A DNA stretch of 64,000 nucleotides from Methanobrevibacter arboriphilus JCM 13429 = DSM 1125. GTDB lineage: Archaea; Methanobacteriota; Methanobacteria; Methanobacteriales; Methanobacteriaceae. Position numbers and translations under genes: made by a program. Shown one piece after another: positions 19,507 to 29,228 of this stretch (the first letter of the stretch is position 1; the number at the start of each line of letters is the position of its first letter). Under the pieces are notes generated by a model. The model made no database searches and was not told where the DNA came from. It saw only the letters and a list, made by a program, of their open reading frames with translations. Location of the stretch: positions 186,001-250,000 of the forward strand of contig NZ_JXMW01000001.1 of NCBI RefSeq assembly GCF_002072215.1, in the 5' to 3' direction.

Positions 19507-20859
19507 ATGAAATGTGGACTTGAAATTCACGTACAGCTAAAAACTGACTCAAAGCTATTTTGTGATTGCCCTACAAACTATAAAGATGCTTCAGCAAACA
19601 CAAACATTTGTCCAGTTTGTTTAAATCAACCAGGAGCAAAACCATATCCAACTAATGAAAAAGCTTTAGAAAATGCCCTAACAATAGCATTAATGTTAAA
19701 CTGTAAAATAGACCAAAGTATAACCTATTTCATGAGAAAACATTATGATTATCCAGATTTACCTTCTGGTTATCAAAGAACTTCAGTTCCAATTGGATAT
19801 GAAGGAGATCTGAATGGAATCAGAATACGTGAAATACATATGGAAGAAGATCCAGGTCAATTTAAACCAGATTTTGGAATAGTTGATTTTAATAGGTCTG
19901 GAATTCCTCTTGTTGAAATTGTTACAGAACCAGACATGCATTCCCCAGAAGAAGCTCGTGAATTTTTAAAAGAGCTAATTAGAGTCTTAAATTATAGTGA
20001 ATGTGCTCGTGGAGAAGGAACCATGCGAGCAGATGTCAATATATCCCTTGAAGGAGGAAATAGAGCAGAAATTAAAAATATAAACTCTATAAAAGGTGCA
20101 TATAAAGCACTTAAGTTTGAAATGATCAGACAAAAAAATTTAATAAAAAGAGGGGTTGAAGTAAAACAAGAAACAAGAGCATTCTTAGAATCTCAAATGA
20201 TAACCGTAGGTATGAGAACAAAAGAAGACGCAGATGATTATAGATTTATACCAGACCCAGATTTACCCCCAATTAAGATTCAAAGCAATCAACTTGAAGA
20301 AGTAGCTGAATCTATGCCTGAAGCTCCTCACCATAAAGTCAATAGATTCATGGAACAATATAAAATAGATGAAGAAACTGCTAAAACATTAACTTCAGAA
20401 CTTGAATTAGCTAATGCTTATGAAGAAGTAGCTAAATCAATAGATCCAAAATTTTCTGCAATGTGGATGAGAGATGAACTTAAAAGAGTTTTAACATATA
20501 ATAAACTTGAATTTGCAGATAGTGAAATAAGTCCAAATAATATTATAGATCTATTAAAACTTCTTAAAGATAAAGAGATTACAACAAAAGCAGGACAAAG
20601 AATAGTTGAACAAATGCCTAAGAATAAGAAACCTCCAAAGGAAATAGCTGAAAATTTGGGATTAATAGGTGTTGTAAAAGAAGATGAAGTAATAAATGCA
20701 GCTAAAAAAGCCATAGAAGAAAATTCTGAGGCTGTAGAAGATTATAAAGCAGGTAAAGGAGCATCCTTAAACTTCTTAGTTGGTCAGGTTATGAGATTAA
20801 CTAGAGGAAAAGCAGATCCTGGAGAAACTGTAAAAATATTAAAAGAATTACTTAAATAG
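19507..20859 (+). CDS. gatB: Aspartyl/glutamyl-tRNA amidotransferase subunit B
   Basis: GatB is the tRNA-binding and kinase subunit of GatCAB, which converts Asp-tRNA(Asn) to Asn-tRNA(Asn) (and Glu-tRNA(Gln) in organisms lacking GatDE). The 450 residues show the family start KCGLEIHVQLKTDSKLFCDC, the zinc cysteines in CDCPTN and CPVCLNQPG, YFMRKHYDYPDLPSGYQ, GEGTMRADVNISL and the kinase-site DYRFIPDPDLPP, then the helical GatB/YqeY tail. The gatA and gatC genes are not adjacent. A GGAGG lies 12 bases before the ATG; the spacing is long but no alternative start is in frame. Methanogens use GatCAB mainly for Asn-tRNA. Confidence 0.97.
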   Translation: MKCGLEIHVQLKTDSKLFCDCPTNYKDASANTNICPVCLNQPGAKPYPTNEKALENALTIALMLNCKIDQSITYFMRKHYDYPDLPSGYQRTSVPIGYEGDLNGIRIREIHMEEDPGQFKPDFGIVDFNRSGIPLVEIVTEPDMHSPEEAREFLKELIRVLNYSECARGEGTMRADVNISLEGGNRAEIKNINSIKGAYKALKFEMIRQKNLIKRGVEVKQETRAFLESQMITVGMRTKEDADDYRFIPDPDLPPIKIQSNQLEEVAESMPEAPHHKVNRFMEQYKIDEETAKTLTSELELANAYEEVAKSIDPKFSAMWMRDELKRVLTYNKLEFADSEISPNNIIDLLKLLKDKEITTKAGQRIVEQMPKNKKPPKEIAENLGLIGVVKEDEVINAAKKAIEENSEAVEDYKAGKGASLNFLVGQVMRLTRGKADPGETVKILKELLK

Positions 20860-20956
20860 AATAAAAATTATTAATATAGCAAATTATTGAATTAAATAGG
20901 AATTGAAGGAAAAAATAGCTATTTTAAAAATTAATAATTGAAGGAAGTATAGAAAA

Positions 20957-21811
20957 ATGAGTGGAAAATCTTTAGTAAAAAACTATATGACAAAGGATGT
21001 TATTAGTGTAAATCCTAATACACCTAATGCAAATGTTATAAAATTAATGAAAGATACTGGTCACGATGGATTTCCAGTTATTGATGAAAACGAACATATT
21101 GTAGGAATAGTTACTGCTTTTGACTTATTATTAAAAGAATGGGAAGAGTTAGTGAAAGATATTATGTCAACTGAAGTAGTAGTTGCTCAACAAGATATGT
21201 CTATCAATGATGCTTCTAGAGTAATGTTTAGACAAGGAATTTCAAGATTACCAGTTGTAGGTAGAGATGGAAGACTTAATGGAATAATAACAAACACAGA
21301 TATGGTTAGATCCCATATAGAACGATCAACTCCAACTAAAGTAAATTACTTTAAAAAGACTTTAGAACAATTATATGGAATTAAAACAAATTTAAAAAGA
21401 GAAAAAGTTAGTACTAATGATTTAAGACCTACTCAAGATAAAGTCTATGCTGATGAATTAGAAGGAAGGACTTATGAATTAAAAAGAGGGTTAGCTGAAC
21501 CAGCTATTGTAGTAAAAAGTGGAAATAGATGGATACTTGTTGATGGACATCACAGAGCCGTTGCTGCAAGAAAATTAGGATGTAATGAAATTGATTGTTA
21601 TGTTATTAATCTAAACAAGGATTTAGAGTTAGGTATGGAAAAAACAGCTGACAAAGCAGGGATACATAATTTTGATGATATTGAAATTATTGATGATGCA
21701 CAACATCCACTTATAGCTATTACAGAAAGTTTAAAGAAAAAAATGCCTGAAAAAATGAAGCCTGGTAAATATTGGACCAAAGAAGATGAAGAACAAGAAA
21801 GTAATGAATAA
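20957..21811 (+). CDS. CBS-pair protein with a ParB/sulfiredoxin-like domain
   Basis: A 284-residue protein with two CBS motifs (~1-60 and ~67-125; VKNYMTKDVISVNPNTP and VKDIMSTEVVVAQQDMS mark their starts), likely sensing an adenine nucleotide, followed by a ParB/Srx-fold domain (~160-225) with AEPAIVVKSGNRWILVDGHHRAVAARKLG. The same domain combination is seen across euryarchaea. The DGHHR motif is shared with ParB CTPases and with the archaeal free-serine kinase SerK, so an ATP- or CTP-dependent activity is possible, but not shown. There is no helix-turn-helix domain, so DNA partition is unlikely. GAAGGAAG precedes the ATG. It sits 97 bases after gatB and 80 before hisE on the same strand, possibly one operon. 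Confidence 0.85.
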   Translation: MSGKSLVKNYMTKDVISVNPNTPNANVIKLMKDTGHDGFPVIDENEHIVGIVTAFDLLLKEWEELVKDIMSTEVVVAQQDMSINDASRVMFRQGISRLPVVGRDGRLNGIITNTDMVRSHIERSTPTKVNYFKKTLEQLYGIKTNLKREKVSTNDLRPTQDKVYADELEGRTYELKRGLAEPAIVVKSGNRWILVDGHHRAVAARKLGCNEIDCYVINLNKDLELGMEKTADKAGIHNFDDIEIIDDAQHPLIAITESLKKKMPEKMKPGKYWTKEDEEQESNE

Positions 21812-21891
21812 AGTAAAAATAGCTTTAAAGAATTCATATCCAATATATCCAATAAATAATATATAATTTATACAATGAAGAAGGATCCTTA

Positions 21892-22185
21892 ATGACTAAT
21901 GAAAAAATTATCAGAGACATTTATGAAACACTAGAAGATAGAAAAAATAACCCGATTGATTCATATACTTCTAATATAATGAAAGATAGCAAAAAATTAG
22001 CTGAGGATAAAATTTTAGAAAAAATAGGGGAAGAAGCAGCTGAGGTTATAATTGCATCAAAAAATAATGAGAAACTCGTTCATGAATCTGCTGATTTAAT
22101 TTTTCACACACTTCTTCTTTTAGCATACAAAGAAATTAGCCTAGATGAATTATTAGAGGAATTTAAGAGAAGACATGAATTATAG
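21892..22185 (+). CDS. hisE: Phosphoribosyl-ATP diphosphatase
   Basis: HisE hydrolyses phosphoribosyl-ATP to phosphoribosyl-AMP, the second step of histidine synthesis. The 97-residue all-helical protein has the MazG-like metal motif [14 protein letters not shown] (EEAAE) and [14 protein letters not shown], whose Glu and Asp residues bind Mg. The length is that of stand-alone archaeal HisE. AAGGATCC precedes the ATG. Other his genes are not nearby, which is common in this order. Confidence 0.96.
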   Translation: MTNEKIIRDIYETLEDRKNNPIDSYTSNIMKDSKKLAEDKILEKIGEEAAEVIIASKNNEKLVHESADLIFHTLLLLAYKEISLDELLEEFKRRHEL

Positions 22186-22258
22186 TTACTAAATATGGCA
22201 ATGTTATTATAGTTTACTAAATATGGCAATTTTATTATAGTTTACTAAATATTGTAAG
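22183..22258. repeat. Three copies of a ~28-bp direct repeat after hisE
   Basis: The sequence ATAGTTTACTAAATATGGCA followed by AT-rich filler occurs three times (units begin near 22183, 22210 and 22238; the last is degenerate). The first copy overlaps the hisE stop. The repeats sit in the convergent gap between hisE and the GNAT gene. Confidence 0.8.
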
Positions 22259-22282
22259 TTCATTTAATATAAGTATGTAATT

Positions 22283-23209
22283 TTATAATAGATATTCCAT
22301 ATTATACATTCCCCTTTCTTTTTTAAACAATTTAATACTTTTTTTATCAAATATTTCGAATCCTAAAGATTTATATAGCTTTATTGCTCCCTTATTATTA
22401 AATTCAGCATCTAAAACAACTCGTTTAAATCTTTTTTTTCTTGCTGCTTCAATAATAATACTTAATATCTCTGTTCCCATGCCGTTACCTCTTTGACTTT
22501 TATCAATAGCTATTTCAGCAAGGTAAATATCATCTGGAAGAGTTTTAGCTAAAACAAAATAATCTAAAATATATATAAAAGAAAATCTTAGGGAATCTAA
22601 TAAATTTAAATTTTTAAGTGTTAATAAAATATCTTTTAATAAGCTACCTTTTTTACCTTTAACAAGAGATATTATTCCAACTATATTGTCTTCATTATCT
22701 TCAAAATTATTTTCATCCAATATAATATAAAATTTAGAATTATTATTCAAATCATTAGAATTAATATTTTTATTATTTACATTTTTATTATTTATACTTT
22801 TATTATTTATATTTTGATTATCTATACTTTGATCATTGATAATTTTATTATTGATAATCTTATCATTGATAATTTTATTGTTCTTTCTATCATTATATTT
22901 ATTATTATAATTAGACTTATTATCATGATTATTTGTTTTTTTAATAGATTTACTATTAGTATTATATGTTTGATTATTAGTAATGTTAGTATTATTTTTC
23001 TGATTGTGATGATTAAGATCGATGATATAATCTTCAGAACTCTTTTCATTATAATTGTTCTTTCCAGATAAGAGTAGAGTTTCAATAGCTAGAACTGCTC
23101 TTTCTTTAGATCTAAAAACTTTAAGATTTGTTCTATAATCTACAGAATAAATAAGTTCTGCAACTTTACGAGTATCATGTTTGTTAGGGTTAAATTCTTT
23201 AAAAATCAA
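22283..23209 (-). CDS. GNAT N-acetyltransferase with an Asn-rich repeat insert
   Basis: The protein has 308 residues. The acetyltransferase fold is split. The first ~55 residues (MIFKEFNPNKHDTRKVAELIY) form the start of the fold. Residues ~55-155 are a low-complexity insert dominated by Asn, including about eight pentapeptides of the type KIINN/KSINN encoded by a 15-bp tandem repeat (about 22775-22895). The fold resumes with YIILDENNF, and residues ~235-300 carry the acetyl-CoA motif AIDKSQRGNGMGTEIL, VVLDAEFNNKGAIKLYKSLGFEIF. Without the insert the length is normal for GNAT. The start is TTG: AGAGGA lies at good spacing and no ATG is in frame. Substrate unknown. Confidence 0.8.
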   Translation of the reverse strand: MIFKEFNPNKHDTRKVAELIYSVDYRTNLKVFRSKERAVLAIETLLLSGKNNYNEKSSEDYIIDLNHHNQKNNTNITNNQTYNTNSKSIKKTNNHDNKSNYNNKYNDRKNNKIINDKIINNKIINDQSIDNQNINNKSINNKNVNNKNINSNDLNNNSKFYIILDENNFEDNEDNIVGIISLVKGKKGSLLKDILLTLKNLNLLDSLRFSFIYILDYFVLAKTLPDDIYLAEIAIDKSQRGNGMGTEILSIIIEAARKKRFKRVVLDAEFNNKGAIKLYKSLGFEIFDKKSIKLFKKERGMYNMEYLL

Positions 23210-23276
23210 TTCAATTCCTCTTAAAAATGATTAATAGACAACAATACCATAATATATGTCGATGAAAAAAAAGTAA

Positions 23277-24134
23277 TTATTTTAAATTTTTAGCAATTGT
23301 AAGAGCAAAAACTCCAGCTCCAAAACCATTATCAATGTTGACAACTGCTAATCCCGGAGCACATGATTGTAACATAGCATACAAAGCAGCTTTACCTTTT
23401 CCACCAATACCATAACCAATAGAAGTTGGAACACCAATTATAGGAACATCAACTAAACCAGCTACAACAGAAGGAAGAGCCCCTTCCATACCAGCACATA
23501 CAATTATTACACAAACTCTCTCTTCAATCATTTTAGCAATTTGTGGAAAAAGTCTATGAATACCTGCCACTCCAACATCATAAGAAGTTATAGCCTTACA
23601 ACCTCCTTGTTCAACAATAACCTTAGCTTCTTCACCAACAGGTATATCAGAAGTTCCAGCAGTTATTATGCCAATTTTTTTAGAGTTTTCATTACTATTA
23701 AAGTCATTATTAGAGTCATTATTAACCTCATCATTAGACTCATTATTAATAATTTTATTAGATATTATTAATATTTTAGCCTTATAATTATATTCAAAAT
23801 CAAATTTTTCATTTAAATAAGCTAAATCCGCTTTCAATTTATCATATTTATCATTATCCAATCTAGTTAGAATAATAGAATTATTGAAATCATTGTTTTC
23901 CTTATTATCAAAATATTCTCCCTTATTATCAAAATATCCTTTAATTATAGCTAATAAATCATTATAATCTTTTCCTTGAGCCAGAATCGCTTCTGGAAAT
24001 CCTGTTCTATTTTTTCTATTATTATCAAATTTAGCTATTTCATCTAATTCTAGTATAGTATTAGCTTTCAAAAGACTTTCACAAGTTTCAATATCTATTT
24101 CCCCTTTTAAAAGTTTTTCAAGGATTTTTCTCAT
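23277..24134 (-). CDS. larB: LarB, nickel-pincer cofactor biosynthesis carboxylase/hydrolase
   Basis: A 285-residue PurE-like protein. In characterised systems LarB carboxylates the pyridinium ring of nicotinic acid adenine dinucleotide and hydrolyses it, the first step to the nickel-pincer nucleotide of lactate racemase-type enzymes. The family pattern is present: the N-terminal helical part ([28 protein letters not shown]), then the PurE-like core [50 protein letters not shown] and [10 protein letters not shown]. Two Asn/Asp-rich stretches (~69-85 and ~128-150) enlarge the loops between strands and are not usual. larC and larE are not in the window. GTGGT precedes the ATG. It is followed on the same strand, 67 bases on, by the GNAT gene. 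Confidence 0.93.
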   Translation of the reverse strand: MRKILEKLLKGEIDIETCESLLKANTILELDEIAKFDNNRKNRTGFPEAILAQGKDYNDLLAIIKGYFDNKGEYFDNKENNDFNNSIILTRLDNDKYDKLKADLAYLNEKFDFEYNYKAKILIISNKIINNESNDEVNNDSNNDFNSNENSKKIGIITAGTSDIPVGEEAKVIVEQGGCKAITSYDVGVAGIHRLFPQIAKMIEERVCVIIVCAGMEGALPSVVAGLVDVPIIGVPTSIGYGIGGKGKAALYAMLQSCAPGLAVVNIDNGFGAGVFALTIAKNLK

Positions 24135-24770
24135 AATACCACAACTAATTGTTGATAAAGAATGTAAGGAAGATCGAATAAATGTTTGATGAATAATAAT
24201 ACTTTATAATCCAAATAATAATACTGTAAATAATATAAATAATAATACTGTAAATTATTATAAATATTATAAATTATAGATATTAATGTAATTACTATAT
24301 TAAAATTATATAAAACAATCAATATAAAATTTATCTTATTAAAAAATTATTATTAAAAATATTAAAGAATAATTTTCTTTATTAAATACCCTACTTTATA
24401 AATATGTAATTTATTTAATGTATATTTTACTGTGTATATTTTGTTGTGTATATTTTATTGTGTATAGTTTATTGAATATCTATTTATCATATTCATTTTT
24501 ATTAAAATATTATTATTTATTAGATCTTTATTATTATTAATTAGGTCTTGTTTTATTGATTATTATTTATTAAAAATTTCATAATGATTAGAGTATAATA
24601 TAATTAAGAAAATAATCAATGTGATAACAATTAATATAATAATATATCAATATAATTAGATAACTAATAATCAATATAACAATCAATATAACATCATATG
24701 ATCAATATGAATTATCATCATACCCATTATGAGTAATTATATTATAAAATTGGTTTCAATGGTGCAATAA
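24135..24770. other. AT-rich divergent spacer with short repeats
   Basis: The spacer between larB and hypF contains TGTATATTTTATTG-like tandem units (about 24418-24475) and AATCAATATAACA-like units (about 24655-24700). No gene was recognised. Confidence 0.5.
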
Positions 24771-27164
24771 ATGAAAATTGCTAGAATATTAGTCCAAGGA
24801 ATAGTGCAAGGAGTTGGATTCAGACCAACAGTATATAGGATAGCTAATGCTCTTAATATGGCAGGATATGTTAGAAATCTTGGAAATGTTGTTGAAATAG
24901 TTTTATTTGAAAATGAAGATAATGTAAATAATTTCATAAAAACACTTAAAAATAAATGTCCTCCAATAGCTAAGATAAATTCAATTGAAATAAATTGGAT
25001 AGATGAAAAAAATGAAAAAGATAGAAAAGGTGGAAAAAAGTTAGAACACATTGAAATTCAAGATGGATTTAATATACTTGAAAGTTCGTCCAATTTTTCA
25101 GGTGCTTCTGTTATTCCTCCAGATTTAGCTGTTTGCGATAATTGTTTAGATGAAATGAATGATCAAAATAATAGAAGGTATAAATATCCATTTACAGCAT
25201 GTACAGATTGTGGACCTCGTTTTACTTTAATTGAATCAGTTCCATATGATAGAAGTAGAACAACAATGGATGAATTTCCTCTTTGTTATGAATGCAATAC
25301 AGAATATGAAAACCCAAGTGACCGTAGATATCATGCAGAAGCTAGTTGTTGTAAAAATTGTGGGCCTTCTTTAAAACTATTTGATAAAGATAGAAAAGAA
25401 CTCATACCTAATAAAAAAAGTAACCCTCTAAAAGAAGGAGTTAGTTTATTAAATGACGGAAAAATATTAGCAATTAAAGGAATAGGTGGAACACATCTAG
25501 TGGCTAAGGTGACTGAAGATAACCCAATCAAAAAACTTAGAAAAAGATTAAATAGACCTAACCAACCATTTGCAGTTATGTCTCCAAATTTAGAAACAAT
25601 AAAAAAGTTCGCTGAAGTATCAAAGCTTGAAATGAATTCTTTATTATCAAAAGAAAGACCAATAGTTGTACTAAAAAAGAATGATAAATATGGTTTTTCG
25701 GAATTTTTAGCTCCAGAGCTTCATAATATTGGAGTTATGCTCCCATATTCTCCATTACACCATCTTATTTTTGATTACACAGAAGAACCAGCATTCATTA
25801 TGACATCTGCAAATATTCCAGGAGAACCTATGATGATAAAAAACAAGGAAATCCTTTCTAGTCTCTATGGAATAGCTGATTACTTCCTTTTACATAATAG
25901 GAAAATTATAAATCGTTGCGATGATTCTGTAATAAGATATAGAAATAATGAATTGTCATTTATAAGAAGATCAAGAGGTTATGTTCCTGAACCATATGAT
26001 TTAAGTAATTTAAATAGTTTGAAAGGCTTAAAAAGTAATTTTAATGTTTTAGCTCTTGGACCAGAACTTGATGTTACATTTACACTTCAAAAACAAGGAT
26101 TAGCTTATGTTTCTCAGCATATTGGAAATACAAACAAGTTCAAAACCTATGAATTTCTTCAAGAAGCTATAAAAAATATGATGAATATTACAAAAACAGA
26201 AAAATTGGATTTAATAGCATGCGATATGCATCCACAATTTTTTACAACACGTTTAGCTAGAGGAATGGGAGAAAAATTCAATTGTCCTGTTGTTCCAGTT
26301 CAACACCATCATGCTCATGGTGCAGTATTAGCTATTGACAATTCTATCGATGAATTAATTTTTATAGCTGCTGATGGTGTAGGATATGGTGAAGATGGAA
26401 CTGCTTGGGGAGGAGAAATACTTTACACAGATTTAACTAATTATGAGAGATTAGCTTCTCTTGAACCTCAAAAAATGCCAGGAGGAGATATTTCTACTAA
26501 ATATCCTGCAAGAATGTTAGCTTCTATTTTATATAATAGTGACTATTATAAAGAGAGTAAAATAGAGAGTGAACTTGAGAATATATTAATTTCTAACTAT
26601 TCTTATTATTTCCAACACAAAGAAATTGAAATAAAAAATGTTTTAAATCAAATCAAATCAAATCTAAATGTCCAAATTACAACAAGTACAGGTAGGATTT
26701 TAGATTCTATTTCTGCAGCTTTAAATATTTGCGGTAAAAGAACTTATGAAGGAGAATGTTCTATGAAATTAGAATCATATGCATATGGTGCAAATGGAGA
26801 TATAACCATCCAACCAAAATTTAAAAAAGTGGATAATAGACCTGTCCTTGATACTAGTCAAATACTTATAGATATAATGGATTTAATAAAAGAAAGAAAA
26901 AATAAAAAAGAGATAGCATATGCTGGACAAGTTGCTATTAGTGAAGGGTTAGCAAAATTAGCTGTAGATGCTGCAGAAAAAGTTGGAATTGATTATATTG
27001 GTGCTACTGGAGGAGTTTTCTATAATGAAGCAATTACTTTAGCTACAAAACAATATATTGAAAAAGAAGGATTTAAATTCATTCAGCATAGAAATTCTTG
27101 TGCAGGTGATGGTTCCATCTCACTTGGACAGGCCATAATAGCATCTTCTAAAATTAAAAAATAA
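24771..27164 (+). CDS. hypF: Carbamoyltransferase HypF, [NiFe]-hydrogenase maturation
   Basis: HypF uses carbamoyl phosphate and ATP to make the thiocarboxamide on HypE that becomes the CN ligands of [NiFe]-hydrogenases, needed here for the Frh hydrogenase encoded at 43-46.5 kb. Its 797 residues show all domains in order: acylphosphatase (~1-90, [11 protein letters not shown]), two zinc fingers (~115-200; CDNCLDEM...CTDCG, CYECN...CKNCG), the YrdC-like domain (~205-395, [12 protein letters not shown] and [15 protein letters not shown]) and the Kae1-like carbamoyltransferase (~410-797) with the HHHAH metal motif. Length is normal. GGTGCAATAA precedes the ATG. A Ser/Lys-rich bulge in the acylphosphatase region (~70-90) is slightly long. 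Confidence 0.97.
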   Translation: MKIARILVQGIVQGVGFRPTVYRIANALNMAGYVRNLGNVVEIVLFENEDNVNNFIKTLKNKCPPIAKINSIEINWIDEKNEKDRKGGKKLEHIEIQDGFNILESSSNFSGASVIPPDLAVCDNCLDEMNDQNNRRYKYPFTACTDCGPRFTLIESVPYDRSRTTMDEFPLCYECNTEYENPSDRRYHAEASCCKNCGPSLKLFDKDRKELIPNKKSNPLKEGVSLLNDGKILAIKGIGGTHLVAKVTEDNPIKKLRKRLNRPNQPFAVMSPNLETIKKFAEVSKLEMNSLLSKERPIVVLKKNDKYGFSEFLAPELHNIGVMLPYSPLHHLIFDYTEEPAFIMTSANIPGEPMMIKNKEILSSLYGIADYFLLHNRKIINRCDDSVIRYRNNELSFIRRSRGYVPEPYDLSNLNSLKGLKSNFNVLALGPELDVTFTLQKQGLAYVSQHIGNTNKFKTYEFLQEAIKNMMNITKTEKLDLIACDMHPQFFTTRLARGMGEKFNCPVVPVQHHHAHGAVLAIDNSIDELIFIAADGVGYGEDGTAWGGEILYTDLTNYERLASLEPQKMPGGDISTKYPARMLASILYNSDYYKESKIESELENILISNYSYYFQHKEIEIKNVLNQIKSNLNVQITTSTGRILDSISAALNICGKRTYEGECSMKLESYAYGANGDITIQPKFKKVDNRPVLDTSQILIDIMDLIKERKNKKEIAYAGQVAISEGLAKLAVDAAEKVGIDYIGATGGVFYNEAITLATKQYIEKEGFKFIQHRNSCAGDGSISLGQAIIASSKIKK

Positions 27165-27382
27165 ATTCATTAAATATAGCCATAAATAAAATTAGAATAA
27201 TAGAATTAGAATAATAGAATAACATTAATTTAATAGTATAATAAAAAGAATGCATATAAAAAGAATAACATGAATTGATATAAAGATATATGAGTAGATA
27301 TATGAATTGAGGATATATGGATAATTTGAATATATATTTATTTGTTATAAACATATATGGATGAATTGAAAGGATATATAAC

Positions 27383-28003
27383 TCATTTCATTTGAGTTCT
27401 TTCAAGAATATACTCTGCTCTATTTTTTAAGTTCTCATATAATCTTATTTGACTTTTAAGCTCTTCAACAGCCTCCCAATGCCCTTGATCAATTCTTTTT
27501 TCAATATCTAATAACTTAGACCATTCATCCCCAGAAGGAAGTTGTTTAAGATTAAGGATATCCTCAGAAATATTAACATCAAAAGAATTTTCAGTTATAG
27601 TTATGTTAATAGTGAAATCATTAGGCATATCGTAGTATTTACGAGGTCTACCTCTAACAATCTTCTTAAAAGAAGATTCAAGTATTCCAATTTCTTCCAT
27701 AGCTCTTAAATGCTCAATAATTGCTTTTTGTCCAATTTCAAGCTCTTGTGATATTTCACTTACGAATCTTGGTTCTTCCCTTAACAAATTAATAATTTCT
27801 CTCCTAGTTCGACATCCCATGACATCAAGAATATCTTCCATATCTACATTATTAAATTGGTTACTATTATCAGTAATATTATAAGGATTAGGAGCATTAA
27901 AATTGTTTAAATCATTATCACTAATAAATTCTTTAGTATTAGTGCCAAAGTTGCTCTTATTATTTTTTTTATTATTAAAATTATCACCTATCATAATCAT
28001 CAT
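27383..28003 (-). CDS. ArsR-type winged-helix transcriptional regulator
   Basis: About 206 residues. An Asn-rich N-terminal stretch (~1-40) precedes a winged helix-turn-helix (~45-120: EDILDVMGCRTRREIINLL, FVSEISQELEIGQKAIIEHL, GILESSFKKIVRGRPRKYY), then a predicted beta segment and a C-terminal coiled-coil-like helix (~150-205). The frame begins at 28024, but a TATA box (TTATATAA, 28025-28032) directly abuts that codon, so transcription should begin near 28003 and a leaderless start at the ATG of 28003 or 28000 is likelier. It is divergent from grpE-dnaK-dnaJ, so a role in controlling the chaperone genes is plausible but only by position. Two direct repeats in its promoter suggest autoregulation. 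Confidence 0.82.
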   Translation of the reverse strand: MMIMIGDNFNNKKNNKSNFGTNTKEFISDNDLNNFNAPNPYNITDNSNQFNNVDMEDILDVMGCRTRREIINLLREEPRFVSEISQELEIGQKAIIEHLRAMEEIGILESSFKKIVRGRPRKYYDMPNDFTINITITENSFDVNISEDILNLKQLPSGDEWSKLLDIEKRIDQGHWEAVEELKSQIRLYENLKNRAEYILERTQMK

Positions 28004-28024
28004 ATTAACTATATATCGAAACAT

Positions 28025-28077
28025 TTATATAACTTTTTGTTACTATAAGATAATGAGAAAGATAACTTTTTGTTACT
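28025..28077 (-). promoter_or_regulatory. Promoter with a 14-bp direct repeat upstream of the ArsR gene
   Basis: TTATATAA (28025-28032) is the TATA box. AACTTTTTGTTACT occurs at 28031-28044, overlapping the BRE/TATA region, and again at 28064-28077, 33 bases apart (about three helical turns). This arrangement suits a regulator binding two sites on one DNA face. Confidence 0.55.
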
Positions 28078-28330
28078 TTAATAAATTTGATAGAAAAAAG
28101 TCCAAATATGAGTTCAAAAATAATTGTTTTTATTATTAAAATAAAACTAAACTCAACCCAAAATTTTAATAATCGAAAACATTTAATTTTTTCTAATTGC
28201 ACAATTATTTAATTGTATAAATTAGAAATTTTAATAATTAATATCTATTTCAAACTATATAAATTCATTAATCAAATTTATTAATTATAACAAAATTCTT
28301 TCTTTTATTATTATTAAAAAAGGTGAATTG

Positions 28331-28909
28331 ATGGCTAATGACAAAAAAATAGTAAATCTTGAAGAGCAAATAAAAGAAATGAAAGAAAAAATGAAGCTTC
28401 AGGAAAAAGAATTTGATGATACTCAGAAAGAGTTAAAAATAAAGATAGATGAGTTAGCTAATATAGAAAAAGACCTTGAAGACAAAAATGAAGAAATAAG
28501 TGAATATATGTCTCATATTCAACGCCTTCAGGCTGATTTTGAAAATTTTAAAAAACAAACTGAAAAACAAAAACAAGAAATCATTAAGTTTGCAAATGAA
28601 AATTTAATAATGAATATATTAGATAGCTATGAAGACCTTGAAAGAGCTCTTAAACAATCTAAAACTGAAAAAGAATTAAGAGAAGGAGTAGAATTAATAT
28701 ATTCCAAATTAAAATCAACTTTAGAAAAAGAAGGACTTGAAGAAATAGTTGCAGAAGGCGAAAAATTCGATCCATTTAAACATGAAGCTTTAATGGCAGA
28801 AGCTAGTGAAGAACATGAGAATGGTGAAATCATTGATGAATTAATGAAAGGATACACTCTAAAAGATAAAGTAATTAAATATTCAAAAGTTAGAGTTTGT
28901 AAAAAATAA
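28331..28909 (+). CDS. grpE: GrpE nucleotide exchange factor
   Basis: GrpE releases ADP from DnaK. The protein has ~192 residues: a long N-terminal coiled coil (~1-85, rich in Glu/Lys heptads), the conserved [22 protein letters not shown], and the C-terminal beta domain with [20 protein letters not shown] and [15 protein letters not shown] precedes the ATG at 28331; a TTG one codon earlier is not needed. It is first of grpE-dnaK-dnaJ on the plus strand, but gaps of ~320 and ~340 bases separate the three genes, so separate promoters are possible. Confidence 0.96.
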   Translation: MANDKKIVNLEEQIKEMKEKMKLQEKEFDDTQKELKIKIDELANIEKDLEDKNEEISEYMSHIQRLQADFENFKKQTEKQKQEIIKFANENLIMNILDSYEDLERALKQSKTEKELREGVELIYSKLKSTLEKEGLEEIVAEGEKFDPFKHEALMAEASEEHENGEIIDELMKGYTLKDKVIKYSKVRVCKK

Positions 28910-29228
28910 ATTAGCCAAATAAATTTATTTATAAATCAAATAACTCTTATATAAATCAAAATAATTCTTATATAACTTTAAAATATTCTTATAGTTAAAA
29001 TAATTCCCATATAACTTAAAATAAATATTATATAACATAAAATGAGTCTTATATAAAAATAACTCTTATATAAATAAATCTTATTTTATATAAATCTTAT
29101 AATTAATGATAATTCTTATTAAAAAAATTTTAATATATAAGCTATTTTAATAGATTTTAATAAAAATAAAATTTTATAAAAAATAATAAAAATAAAAAGT
29201 AATACAAAAAATTAGATAGGTGATATTC
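28910..29228. repeat. grpE-dnaK spacer with degenerate TCTTATATAAATCAAAATAA repeats
   Basis: From about 28930 to 29100 the motif TTCTTATATAA followed by an A-rich tail recurs about seven times at intervals of 25-30 bases. Each copy looks like a weak TATA element. There is no coding frame. Confidence 0.6.

Noticed and set aside
24771-25051. Antisense frame over the start of hypF
   Set aside because: It is a reverse-complement shadow of the acylphosphatase domain and has no ribosome site.
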